A stretch of DNA of 64,000 bases from Crossaster papposus (GCA_037893245.1 JBAIAA010000074.1:1426001-1490000), one strand, 5' to 3'. Shown: positions 55,501 through 63,312, numbered from the stretch's first letter. Translations and numbers: made by a program. Notes: generated by a model not told the origin, from the letters alone.

Positions 55501-58500
55501 ATGGAAATATAAATACACATGTATGTGCTTGGTCAGTATGAAACAAGGACATATACCATTTGTCGATAATCGTGCATTTTTATCATTTAAAGCAGAAAAA
55601 GGGAGGGGGGGGGGGGGGGGGGGGGGGAGGGGGCCCTTCGAGGCTGCGATTGCGAAACGCTGTGGTACCGTCCATTCTAAAAATAGGGGGAACAATTTTT
55701 TCACTAAAAAAATTAAGAATTTTTGGCATCCAATCTTAACATCTTGTATTTTGTAGTTGAAAAAAGGTTGTTATTTACCTTAAATTTTATCATCCAATGA
55801 CAAAAATTGTATCGAAAATTTAAAAAAGCAGTCGAAAAAAATGAACGTTGACGTACCGTTGATGCACGTGGAGATTGTGCACAAATACCCCACCGACGTC
55901 AACAAATACCTCCCCTAAAAAGGGCAAAAATAATTAATAAATTGTGAAAAATCCCGCTTCGAACCCACTAATTTTTTTCCATGATGCGTTAAAAAAAAGG
56001 ATGTAGCAGTGATATAATTGTTAAAAAAATCTGTCTGTGAACCCCATTCGTTTTATTGTGTTGTTTTTGAACGAAAATGGCAGAAAATGACATCTCCCCA
56101 AACAAATTCGGGGAGCTCATAGAGTGCAAATTTGTACGTGTTTAAATGGGGCGCTTCGAGGTAGCGATCTATACGTATTTACTGTGTGAGATGTACGACT
56201 CGTGCGTGAGCGTGGAAGAATGAATGAGATAAATTCCAACGTTGGTGGCGCACTTTGTTGGGCCCCCCCTCCGCCCCACCCCCCCCTCCCCCCCCCTCCC
56301 CCCCCCCCCCCCTCCCCCCTCCCTCCCCCCTCCCCCCCCCCTCTCCCCCTCCCCCCTCCCCCCCTCCCCCCTCCCCCCCTCCCCTCTCCCCCCCTCCCCC
56401 CCTCCCCCCCTCCCCCCTCCCCCCTCCCCCCCTCCCCCCCTCCCCCCTCCCCCCTCCCCCCTCCCCCCTCCCCCCTCCCCCTCCCCCTCCCCCCTCCCTC
56501 CCCCCCGAGACCAACGTAGCATTAACATGTGCGCCGTGCATCGTTCAAACACTTGCGCGCTATTTTGAAAAATGTTCAAAGGTGCGACTCTAACACGTAT
56601 TTTTTGAAATGACATTCTTTTGTTATTGTCTTCAAAATGAAAGCGTGCCAGACAGAATTTAATTGAGAGCTCACGCGGCACAGACTGAACATTTTTAAAT
56701 CAATTAACCTTTAATTTTCTTCTTGCATATATACAGATCGAGGTTTCTCACAGAATTTCCTTGCTCGATGAACTCACTAGTCAATACTGCACAGAAGATG
56801 TGGTGACCAGTGGCGAACGAATAATACTAAACAAAGACTTGTCATGTATCAGGGAGGAGGGTAGTGGCAGCTGTCCCAGTAACCCCAACTTTATAGATGG
56901 AAGAGATTTTGTCTGCACTGATTACAACGAAGGGATACCGTGGAGCTCCGGTGTGAACACTGTGACGGGTACCTTTCCAGTTGGCAACTCTGATCCGTTT
57001 TACGTTGGGTAGGTATATCTCTGAGTCTCACCCAGTTGATCTGGCCAATTATTACATCCAGATCTATACCGTTCTACATCTAGTCACAATCGGGCAACTA
57101 CACTTTTGAAATTATGCAAGTGCAATGTCTGGACGAGCAGCTAGCTCACACTGATGCAAAATTGATGCACTATTGCTAGTTGCGATAATCGTAACCCACC
57201 ATCCTCCCGACGGTCGAAGACCGGAGGGAGGATGGTGAGTTACGATTATCGCAACTACGCTATTGCCTATAATAATTAACACCTCTTCAAAATTAAAAAA
57301 CAAAACTAAAGAAAAGATACATTTTCAGAGTTTTATAATTTAACAATTAACTCGTAAGTAATTCAACAATTAAAGGAATACTTTTAGTTTTCCTACTTTC
57401 AGTGTTTTGAGTTGCTGTTTCCTGTGGTGAGACAAACTGACGTGGGTTAATACATAACCTCCGCATTTGGAGAGGACATAGGTAACAAACAGAAGGTAGA
57501 AACAGACTTTTGTTTGAAAAGGAGCTGCATGATGTAGTGATGAACTCCACAACAACCATAGTTAACTTGTAGAAAACAGAAGCAAAAAGCATATCTTATC
57601 ATAGAATTTTGTATTCTTCGTGTTTCAAAATGCAGTTACAACGGGTGTTGTTGGGCAAAAGATGTTCCAACTGTTATAGCCAACCTGAATTATTTTGGTT
57701 TGAGATCAACCATGATTCTTACTCGGCGCACAGATGGAGAGATAAACAACCCCCCCAGCACATTAATGTTTCCTGAGGTGCGAGTTCAGATCGGATGCAC
57801 AACGAATATCCGCATTCCAAGTAAGAGCTTGATAATAATGAGGGGGATAATTATAGTTTTTCTAACCAGTTCATGTCGGATGCCGTGTATACACACAAGG
57901 TTTTTCTAGAATTTAAAACGAATGACGGATATAAACACAGTGACCAGCCCGCTACGAGCGAGGCTGAAAATAAAGTAATTTTATAAGTTCTTTATGCTTT
58001 CATGGGATGTAGTGACCCTTGCATGGGTGGGAAGCCACAATTCTTTGTCAGATTACTAGGGTCAAAGGTCATGTATTCAATGTAATTGTTTAAATATGCT
58101 TCAAATGTTTTTTTTGTCTACAGAATTTGATGGATTTGTATGTAACTTAAATGGGTTATCTTTGGGTGGAGGTTCGTCACAACAGTTTTGAAATAGTCAA
58201 AGGTCATTTAGGGGTCATTTGAGGTCATTGTTTAAAAATGCATACAATATTTCTTTAAAAAACACAAAAAAACATAGAAATCGACTCAGAGTGACTAAAA
58301 CTCATTATTTGAGATTCATCTGATTTTGCTCAGATTTGATTTCTTAAAATGTAATTGTCATTTTTTGCACTTCTACGTAGGTAGTATACGCCATTTAAAA
58401 AAAGAAAAAATAATAAATTATACAATTTTTATGAAATATCTCACTTGACTGTTAAGTGAATCACAGGCTCAAGCATCCTATGATATCACAGCACTGGTGG

Positions 58501-61500
58501 GCTGTGATCTTCAAGAAAAGTCTAATTTTGTTATCAATTTGCGATGATTGGAAAAACCAAGCCTCCAATTTATTCTATTTAGTTAATGCCCATTTTTTTG
58601 GCGATACGCGACACATTCATGAATGTGTCACAGCCAACTAGTCTGGTTTCATATTAAGTTGATAATTCTCTGACTTATGTATACAAATTGCTCTGTTTAG
58701 TCTTAAGGAAGTTAGGGAATCAGACTACAAGAACAGCATTTTTTCTTGGTTTTTCCAGCAGCGTTACAATATTTATCATAAAATATGAATCTCCTAACCT
58801 ATTCGTTTTTGAAAATTACAGCAAAAGCAAATGATTTTTACCACCTTACCCCCTCACTGCTTTTTCTAGAAAGTATCCTGAATCCGCTACAATCCACCAA
58901 GTTTGGTTTGCAACCCCCTCACTGCTTTTTCTAGAAAGTATCCTGAATCCGCTACAATCCACCAAGTTTGGTTTGCAAAAACTGCTGGTGTCCTGAGTCC
59001 ATCAATAATCCACCAGCAAAAGTTGATGGACTCTGGCGGATTCAGGATACCATGGTGGCATACACAAAATTGCAGTGTGTTTCTCCATAGAGTCCATCAC
59101 CTAAATTTCTGAATCCTGAATCCATCAAACTCCTGCAGTAATGCTTGGCTTAAAATCCTCAATCCATCACACTCCTCCAGTTTGTTTAATATGGAGGTAT
59201 CCTGATTCGCTAAAATCCTCCAAAACAGGAAATGAATTTTGATTGACTCATGGTGGTTAGGGTTGAGGAAGAAAGAACAATTCAGATACATTGTTCTCTC
59301 AAATCATTTTGTCTTGTATCTGTTGCATTATTCAACAGTTATAGATAAAGACGCCAGCGATGTTGTGTCCTGTCGTAGGGGAAGTAATCCAGACTCCTTA
59401 GCTGACTCGTGCTTTTCACTGTGCGAGACCATCGACGTGGCTTTTAATCCTGCCGGAGTTGAGGTACGATTCTGGGGTTTTTTTGGTCTGAATAAACTGA
59501 AGTAAAAAACAATTATTAGAAGAGTTACTAGCATTCCTGCTCGTTTGTTTATTTTGGCAGGTAATTCATATCGAATCCGAATAGTGAAATGGGTATAATC
59601 TGTAGTAATGACTTCAGAACTTTTCAGTATTAAAACAAAATGTTATAAAATGTATGGTTAAAAATTGTAGTATGTTTTTTGTCATACGACTTATTTTTAA
59701 ATATAAAATGCACTGTAATCCTTGTTTGTTTTGAAGGGGTCCTGTGTAATCCAAGTGTCCCCGATTACGGGAGTTTCTAGGAATTTTTACGGTGTGGCCG
59801 TAGTTGTGGAAGACGCCTACCCATCTAGCCCTACGGCGTTGAGTACTGTACCGCTTCAGTTTGTGCTGAGACTGTATGGACAAGATGGGGTGTGTCTGGA
59901 GGAACCAACATTTGTCACTAGCACACCGGATTTTGGTAGTGTAGTGAATGCTCCGGATGGTTTTGACATCGTGGCCAGAAGTTCTGCTGATGTTCTTACG
60001 TAAGTAAACTGCATACAGTTCACCAATAAAACCTACGACCTCTGTTCCGGTGTTCTACCAACTGAGCTTACCAGCATAATGTTGGCAGTTCACCATTATT
60101 TCAAAGTTTTTGTTCAAAGGGGCGCTATAGTCAGGAGTCATCAGCCTGTCTTTGTCATGTAGCGAGACTATAACCATAAGCATAGGTGGACGAACCCCTA
60201 TACCCCTATACCCCCTATACCCCCTATACCCCCTATACCCCCTATACCCCCTATACCCCCTATACCCCCTATACCCCCTATACCCCCTATACCCCCTATA
60301 CCCCCTATACCCCCTATACCCCCTATACCCCCTATACCCCCTATACCCCCTATACCCCCTATACCCCCTATACCCCCTATACCCCCTATACCCCCTATAC
60401 CCCCTATACCCCCTATACCCCCTATACCCCCCTATACCCCCCTATACCCCCCTATACCCCCCTATACCCCCCTATACCCCCCTATACCCCCCTATACCCC
60501 CCTATACCCCCCTATACCCCCCTATACCCCCCTATACCCCCCTATACACCCCTATACACCCCTATACACCCCTATTAACCCCTATTAACCCCTATTAACC
60601 CCTATTAACCCCTATTAACCCCTATTAACCCCTATTAACCCCTATTAACCCCTATTAACCCCTATTAACCCTATACCCCTCCCCCCTGAAAAAAGGGTTG
60701 TAATAAGACCTACCCTGAGTGCGTTGTATTACTGACAGCATCACTGAGATTGTGACCCTATCACCGCTGATGACCAACAAGACTGCACTGACCACCGTGC
60801 CGAACACTGAAGGAAGACATTCCAGTATAACAGTGACTCTAGGCCAACCGGAAGGCGAGGTTGTGGAAGACCAGATCATGTGCTTCTATGCAAGCCAGTC
60901 AAATGGGTAGGTGTCTCTTTATGTTACTGGGTCATTCACAGATAGTCAAACATTTCTTTCACTTCCCTAACGTGCATTTGTATACAGAAACCAATTTCAT
61001 TAAGCTGCTAAGCACAAACATTTGCTTAGCTCAAAAAAGTCTTGCTCAGTAAAAACAGGTTATGAGCCAAAAATAAAAAAATCCTTGCTTTTTTTTCTCG
61101 GCATCCATGATTATAGAACTTCGAACAGCTCAGTTAAACGATATTTACTATAAAATATAACCCTCCCCAAATCCACCATTCCTGATAAATTAAGCACTTA
61201 CCAATGTTGTATCCTTCCTTTAAATCCACCCATTGCTGATAAATGAAGCACTTACCAATGGTATGTACGAACGTTAAGAAACAAATTAAAAAAATATGCA
61301 GTTCAACAACTTTTGACTTCTGAGATTTATAGATCAACAAAGGGCGAATTTAAGGCAAAGTTCATTTTAAATTTTTCTATTTTTTTTCCTATTTTTCTCC
61401 AGGGTTTCAAGTACACCTCGCTGTATCACCGTGACCTATCGTAAGAACCAGTAATCGCATCTTGTAAAACCAAATTTTCAAAAAGATCGGGAGCAAACGA

Positions 61501-62907
61501 TTTTCCAATGATTTGTTTGTTTGTTGAGTATGTAGCTAGCGGCTGTTTGTAATCACTCTTGGAGCGATAAGCTTTATGCGAATGCAAGGGGTATTTGACA
61601 TAGGGAAATTTCCATTCGAGTTGAGATGTGTTCACTTTTGGTGAAATCGCAGCCTGAAAAATTGTCTCGGCGTCACCAATTCAAATTCACGTTCACACTA
61701 AGTATGTATCGGTCTTAACGTAGTATACACCATTTGCAAAACAAAAGTATTGATTTATTATGAAATACCTTACTTGACTGTAAGTGAATAACGAACTCAA
61801 GCATCCTGTGACATCACAGCACCTGGTGTGCTGTGGATATCAAGGAAAGTGGAATTTTCTTTACAATAAATCCGTAAATCAGGGCAATTAAGCCAACTAG
61901 TCTGGTTTCCTAACCCAATTATTCCCTGATGTATATACATTGCTCTGTTTCGTCTAAAGGAAGTCAAGGAACCAGACTGCAAAAACAGCTTTGTTTTGTT
62001 GGTTTTCCGAGCATCTATGAACACAAAACCTCATACCAGATGAGCGTCACAATATTTACTATAAAATATGTTCCCCATAAACCCATCAATTTATTTTTAA
62101 ATAGCAAAAGCAAATGTTGTATTCTACCTTTAAGAAGAACATTCAGAACATTCCTTACTGGCAGCTGTGAAACTAAATTGGGAAGGATGTCACATTATTA
62201 CCCCGGTCATTGGGCTCACGAAACATTCCAAATACCATCTTAGCTCCCTGGGGAGTATACAGCTCAATGCTGCCATTTCGGCACAAAGCAGCTAAATCAA
62301 CCACAATAACCATCTTCGCCCTCACAGTTACTTATTTTACTCCTGGGTGGAGAGAAGCAATGAGTGACAAAGCGGCTGGGCACACGTACCATAGTCCCAG
62401 ACTGGAGTCCAACCCACAACTTTTGGCTTTACTGTTGTTTTCTGCTTTGGAGCATTGAATTTGTAATCTGTATGTAAAGCTACAGGTTGTGGGTTCGAGT
62501 CCGGCCTGGGACTACGGTTCATGTGCCCTAGAGCAAGGCACTTTGTCACTCATTGCTTCTCTCCACCCAGGAGTAAATGGGTACCTGTCAGGTCAGAGAT
62601 GGTTATTGTGGTTGATTTAGTTGATTTAGAGCTGTATACTCCCCAGGGAGCTGAGATAGTATTTGGAATGTTTCATGGGCCCAATGACGGGGAAATCTCA
62701 GCGCTTAAAAACACTTGTATTAAGCGCTATATAAATGTTATTTATTATTATTATTATTAATTGTATTCTTGAATTATTTGACAGCTCTACCCCCACCAGA
62801 TCCCTGTTTAACTGGACCTTGCGACAATGGAGGTACCTGCACGCCTTTTTCAGGAACGTATATGTGTACTTGCCCTCTAGGATACTCGGGCAATAATTGT
62901 GAAACAG
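40407..62907 (+). CDS. Secreted cysteine-rich protein with EGF domain (5' part of gene, 8 exons)
   Basis: The join is 40407-40556, 56737-57008, 57636-57820, 59339-59463, 59737-59999, 60739-60906, 61403-61440, 62785-62907. It gives 441 residues with every junction in frame and GT/AG splicing; the gene continues past the window. Residues 1-26 are a signal peptide ([13 protein letters not shown] core). Residues 27-400 resemble the N-terminal module of a large family of uncharacterised invertebrate extracellular proteins: [18 protein letters not shown], a GCCW motif, [17 protein letters not shown] and VPLQFVL, then MCFYAS and RCITV. An EGF domain follows (from 62797). Role is unknown; adhesion, matrix or recognition functions are only guesses. 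The family match is from memory of the sequence pattern, without a named Pfam domain. Confidence 0.85.
40744..40945. repeat. Interspersed repeat (CTAGACTATTGTTACCTAA-type), second copy
   Basis: Matches 26915-27130 in phrase order ('acctatacactccctagact', 'tccacaagtacaatgaccac', 'ttgctttatatgc'). Confidence 0.6.
41035..41122 (+). repeat. CCCGA pentanucleotide repeat
   Basis: Tandem CCCGA units, pure over about 41078-41117 and degenerate before. Flanking CGATCCGAC and GGTCGGATCGGGTCGG phrases are inverted versions, so the block may be the core of a decayed palindromic element. Confidence 0.85.
41921..42166. mobile_element. MITE with GGGCCTTTTCGAA ends
   Basis: Left 'gggccttttcgaaaccgttg' and right 'cagggattcgaaaaggccc' are imperfect inverted repeats extending into 'tttggctt' / 'aagccaaa' phrases. 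About 246 bp; related to 39097-39300. Confidence 0.75.
43006..43216. mobile_element. 211-bp element with 17-bp inverted ends and perfect 9-bp target duplication
   Basis: The left end TAGTCTTGGTGCAAGAC and right end GTCTTTCACCAAGACTA pair with one mismatch. GAGTGAGCG flanks it exactly on both sides (42997-43005 and 43217-43225). Inner arms 'agggcgctatca' and 'tgatagcgccct' form a second inverted repeat. A 9-bp duplication is typical of Mutator-like elements. Confidence 0.85.
44579..47305. other. 2.7-kb segment bounded by 17-bp perfect inverted repeats
   Basis: CAGTCAGTCCGCAGCGC at 44579-44595 is exactly inverted at 47289-47305. Inside, a 23-bp sequence occurs twice in direct orientation (44975-44997 and 46983-47005). 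Most of the interior is AT-rich without a coding frame. It may be a decayed DNA transposon; no target duplication was found. Confidence 0.45.
47549..48380. mobile_element. 832-bp element with perfect 34-bp terminal inverted repeats
   Basis: 47549-47582 (starting 'ggcggtctcacttctccggc') is the exact reverse complement of 48347-48380. The phrase 'tccttcttattcctccatg' occurs twice inside. No coding frame and no clear target duplication. Confidence 0.8.
48385..48425. repeat. Perfect 41-bp palindrome
   Basis: Two 20-bp arms (CGGACACTATTTGGCACGTA and its complement) around a single C at 48405. It lies four bases outside the 47549-48380 element, so it may be two element ends fused tip to tip. Confidence 0.9.
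48720..49250. repeat. Decayed tandem repeats with CCTCAC motif
   Basis: Phrases such as 'ataatcctcactgggcttat', 'aataaacctcaca' and 'gtggtcaactgcaccac' recur at short distance, indicating old tandem duplications that lead into the cleaner array at 49270. Confidence 0.6.
49270..49545 (+). repeat. Minisatellite, about 65-70-bp unit, 3-4 copies
   Basis: The unit contains 'ggtaaccctcgcacaagttt', 'gggtaaccctcac' and 'gagctcagaacagggaacag', then 'taatcctacacgagttt'. Copies differ by a few bases. Confidence 0.85.
49788..51335. mobile_element. Foldback-type element: 16-bp tandem repeats as long inverted termini
   Basis: Both ends are about 170-bp arrays of a 16-bp unit (ACTCGCCCCCTGACCG on the left, 49798-49966; its complement on the right, 51157-51325). 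Variant units occur in matching order on the two sides. The outermost bases are ATTGTAGGTCAACTCGCC and GGCGAGTTGACCTGACACC. The 9-bp sequence AACTCAACG flanks both sides exactly (49779-49787, 51336-51344). Tandem-repeat termini plus a 9-bp duplication are the hallmarks of Foldback elements. The 1.2-kb middle shows no transposase. Confidence 0.85.
52692..53449. repeat. GGACC/CCCCGGA minisatellite with inverted ends
   Basis: Degenerate 10-12-bp units such as 'accccggaccac' and 'aacaaggaccc' fill 750 bp. The first bases (GTCACACCGGAC) and last bases (GTCCGGTGTGAC) are exact inverses, and both flanks carry AAAGCC/GGCTTT. The whole is therefore probably another tandem-repeat-filled foldback-like element. 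No target duplication was found. Confidence 0.75.
54600..55440 (+). repeat. Diverged tandem repeat of about 160-170 bp with AGGTCA half-sites
   Basis: At least four monomers share 'attactgaggtcaaaggtca', 'aggggtcattggaggtcatt' and 'gatggattttgatg' phrases. Another fragment lies at 57975-58330. AGGTCAAAGGTCA (55274-55286) is a perfect DR1 arrangement. Confidence 0.75.
55274..55286 (+). promoter_or_regulatory. Perfect DR1 nuclear-receptor-type site inside a repeat
   Basis: AGGTCA-A-AGGTCA matches the DR1 element bound by RXR/HNF4-type receptors. It lies in a repeat monomer within the large intron; function is untested. Confidence 0.35.
55605..55632 (+). repeat. Poly-G run
   Basis: About 20 consecutive G bases with flanking G-rich sequence, able to form G-quadruplexes. 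Confidence 0.9.
56263..56507 (+). repeat. Polypyrimidine block, about 245 bp of C-rich CCCCCTCC units
   Basis: Almost pure C and T on the + strand, mostly CCCCCCTC/CCCCTCC, ending 230 bp before exon 2 of the secreted-protein gene. Such tracts can form triplex or i-motif structures and are prone to assembly error. Confidence 0.95.
56737..57008 (+). CDS. Secreted-protein exon 2: first cysteine block
   Basis: 272-nt exon from acceptor 'gcatatatacag' to donor GTTGG|gtaggt, 90 codons plus two bases. It begins [12 protein letters not shown], matching the family pattern in which the RGGT motif is followed by V-E-V-S-x-R-I-S. Four Cys follow (QYCTED, LSCIRE, GSCPSN, FVCTDY), then [19 protein letters not shown]. 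No stop in frame. Confidence 0.88.
57009..57635. other. Secreted-protein intron 2 with a long hairpin
   Basis: 627-bp phase-2 intron. Its only notable feature is the hairpin at 57177-57257. Confidence 0.7.
57177..57257. repeat. Near-perfect 81-nt hairpin
   Basis: Arms 57177-57209 and 57225-57257 pair over about 32 bp with one mismatch. The apex CGGTC-GAA-GACCG extends the stem after a GA/GA bulge. Size and pairing resemble a pre-miRNA, but near-perfect pairing also fits a tiny MITE. Confidence 0.85.
57636..57820 (+). CDS. Secreted-protein exon 3: CCW motif
   Basis: 185-nt exon from acceptor 'caaaatgcag' to donor TCCAA|gtaaga; the first base completes Gly. It encodes [20 protein letters not shown], then [12 protein letters not shown] and [17 protein letters not shown]. 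The paired cysteine with Trp, the R-x-D-x-G-x-x-N-x-x-P segment and the VRxQxGC segment are strong family landmarks. Confidence 0.9.
57862..57970 (+). repeat. Fragment of the CCAGTTCGCGCCGG TTAA MITE
   Basis: Starts 'taaccagttcatgtcggatg' and keeps the left half of the family consensus; the right half is missing. Confidence 0.7.
57975..58330 (+). repeat. AGGTCA-type repeat fragment
   Basis: Matches monomers of 54600-55440 ('ggatgtagtgacccttgcat', 'gggtcaaaggtcatgta', 'aggggtcatttgaggtcatt'). GGGTCAAAGGTCA at 58059-58071 is a DR1-like site. Confidence 0.7.
58377..58845. repeat. Diverged TATACxCCATTT-type element
   Basis: Shares 'ctcaagcatcct', 'atcacagcac' and 'tgtatacaaattgctctgtt' with the better-preserved copy at 61714-62133. 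Confidence 0.6.
58849..58978 (+). repeat. Exact 65-bp tandem duplication
   Basis: 58849-58913 and 58914-58978 are identical, starting 'ccccctcactgctttttcta'. The phrase 'tcctgaatccgctacaatcc' recurs in weaker form down to about 59220, so the duplication sits in an older decayed repeat. Confidence 0.92.
59339..59463 (+). CDS. Secreted-protein exon 4: cysteine block
   Basis: 125-nt exon from acceptor 'tattcaacag' to donor TTGAG|gtacga. With the split Ile codon it encodes [20 protein letters not shown], then [20 protein letters not shown]. In relatives this segment follows VRxQxGC and reads DxDxDxVxCRW, so it is in the right place and order. Confidence 0.88.
59737..59999 (+). CDS. Secreted-protein exon 5: VPLQF block
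   Basis: 263-nt exon from acceptor 'ttgttttgaag' to donor CTTAC|gtaagt. It encodes [20 protein letters not shown], then [29 protein letters not shown] and a closing [12 protein letters not shown]. The LSxVPLQFxL motif followed by a Cys pair is a family signature and is well preserved. Confidence 0.9.
60000..60738. other. Secreted-protein intron 5, mostly a CCCCCTATA array
   Basis: 739-bp phase-2 intron. About two thirds of it is the minisatellite 60196-60690; the acceptor lies only about 50 bp after the array. Confidence 0.85.
60196..60690 (+). repeat. CCCCCTATA minisatellite with a unit-length shift
   Basis: About 25 nine-base CCCCCTATA units (60200-60425) pass into ten-base CCCCCCTATA units, then CCCCTATACA and finally CCCCTATTAA units. 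Each class forms its own block, a sign of successive expansions. The complementary strand is GGGGG-rich. Confidence 0.95.
60739..60906 (+). CDS. Secreted-protein exon 6
   Basis: 168-nt exon from acceptor 'attactgacag' to donor AATGG|gtaggt. It encodes [20 protein letters not shown], then [20 protein letters not shown] and SQSNG. The P-x-x-x-x-x-x-x-x-M/FCFYA pattern before a Cys-Ile-Thr-Val strand is a family landmark and supports the call, although the exon is otherwise variable. Confidence 0.85.
60989..61080. repeat. Truncated GCTAAGCA-type repeat
   Basis: Has 'aaccaatttcattaagctgc', 'taagcacaaacatttgctta' and 'aaaaacaggttatgagcc'; the remainder is missing, replaced by a fragment of another MITE (61088-61224). 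Confidence 0.65.
61088..61224. repeat. Fragment of the AGGTAGGATACACCATT MITE family
   Basis: Contains 'ctcggcatccatgattatag', 'gttaaacgatatttactata' and the end 'gttgtatccttcctttaa'. Confidence 0.7.
61403..61440 (+). CDS. Secreted-protein exon 7: 38-nt micro-exon
   Basis: From acceptor 'atttttctccag' to donor CTATC|gtaaga. It encodes only [13 protein letters not shown] together with split codons. It joins ASQSNG before and PLPPPDPC after, recreating the RCITV strand that ends the family module. Its short length makes it easy for gene finders to miss. Confidence 0.8.
61714..62133. mobile_element. 420-bp TTAA-flanked element (CGTAGTATACACCATTT ends)
   Basis: TTAA at 61714-61717 and 62130-62133. 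The ends 'gtagtatacaccatttgc' and 'gcaaatgttgtattctacc' are inverted. Internal 'aagcatcctgtgacatcaca' is shared with 58377-58845 and, in part, with 10671. Confidence 0.75.
62203..62440 (-). mobile_element. tRNA-derived SINE, minus strand
   Basis: Reverse complement of most of the SINE at 62475-62760, at roughly 80 percent identity by eye. It includes the 'cctgggtggagagaagcaat' and 'agctccctggggagtataca' blocks. Confidence 0.8.
62475..62760 (+). mobile_element. tRNA-derived SINE with TTA tail
   Basis: B-box-like GGGTTCGAGTCC at 62491-62502. The body includes 'cattgcttctctccacccag', then the widely seen 'aagcgctatataaatgttat' segment and a (TTA)n tail. Confidence 0.82.
62785..62907 (+). CDS. 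Secreted-protein exon 8: EGF-like domain
   Basis: 123-nt exon from acceptor 'ttatttgacag' to donor AACAG|gtaaga, phase 1 at both ends as in most EGF exons. The six cysteines are spaced C-x4-C-x5-C-x8-C-x-C-x8-C in [14 protein letters not shown] and [14 protein letters not shown]. The domain lacks the Asp/Asn-Asp/Glu start of calcium-binding EGF. The protein continues beyond the window, probably with more EGF or other modules. Confidence 0.93.
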
Positions 62908-62918
62908 GTAAGATTATC

Positions 62919-63312
62919 TTAAAGGGGCATTATGTCTCGGAATTGTCCACGTGCTACAAAATGCGTTTTGAATGAAATCATGTTAATCACGAAAGTGACC
63001 CCCAAAACTCGAGCTGTTTGGTTGTAGACGTGATTTCAGTCGTAAAGTGTTCACCTTTTGCGGACAGGTTGAAAACCACATTGGTGCTGTATGTAATTTA
63101 TGTGACACACACAGGTGTATCGAACATAGAATGAAAACGACAGGAAAATTGTGTGGCTACACCCTTGTGTCCTACAAGTTTTTTTCGTCTTTTCTCGAGA
63201 ACAGTAAGACATTAGGTTGGTTTACTTTTAACAAGATGTTTGAAATAGGATAAGTAAACAATCCAAAACATAAAATTGTTTGGGATTTTAGGACTAAATA
63301 CTGCCCCTTTAC
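62919..63312. mobile_element. 394-bp TTAA-type element, relative of the minisatellite host
   Basis: Starts 'ttaaaggggcattatgtctc' 12 bp after the EGF exon donor and ends 'tactgcccctttacc', the final TTAA having mutated. Shares 'gacaggaaaa', 'agtaagacattaggttgg' and 'tgtttgaaataggat' with 37230-37619 and 38143-38576. Confidence 0.78.

Larger units (their letters stand above)
40557..56736. other. Giant first intron (16.2 kb) of the secreted-protein gene
   Basis: Phase-0 intron with no supportable exon or independent gene. Mobile elements and minisatellites fill it: 40744, 41040, 41921, 43006, 44579-47305, 47496-54576 with several nested elements, the AGGTCA repeats at 54600-55440, a poly-G run near 55605 and a polypyrimidine block at 56263-56507. 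Confidence 0.7.
57821..59338. other. Secreted-protein intron 3 with several repeats
   Basis: 1518-bp phase-1 intron. It holds a fragment of the CCAGTTCGCGCCGG MITE (57862-57970), an AGGTCA-type repeat fragment (57975-58330), a diverged TTAA-type element (58377-58845) and a 65-bp exact duplication (58849-58978). Confidence 0.7.
61441..62784. other. Secreted-protein intron 7 with a TTAA element and an inverted SINE pair
   Basis: 1344-bp phase-1 intron. Contains the 420-bp element 61714-62133 and two SINE arms (62203-62440 and 62475-62760) ending 24 bp before the EGF exon. Confidence 0.75.

Noticed and set aside
56169-56681. Long Gly/Glu/Arg- or Pro/Ser-rich open frames on both strands
   Set aside because: They come from the polypyrimidine tract; all frames are open because the block lacks A.
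60152-60598. Open frame of Leu-Tyr-Pro repeats
   Set aside because: It is a by-product of the CCCCCTATA array inside an intron, and other frames are open equally.
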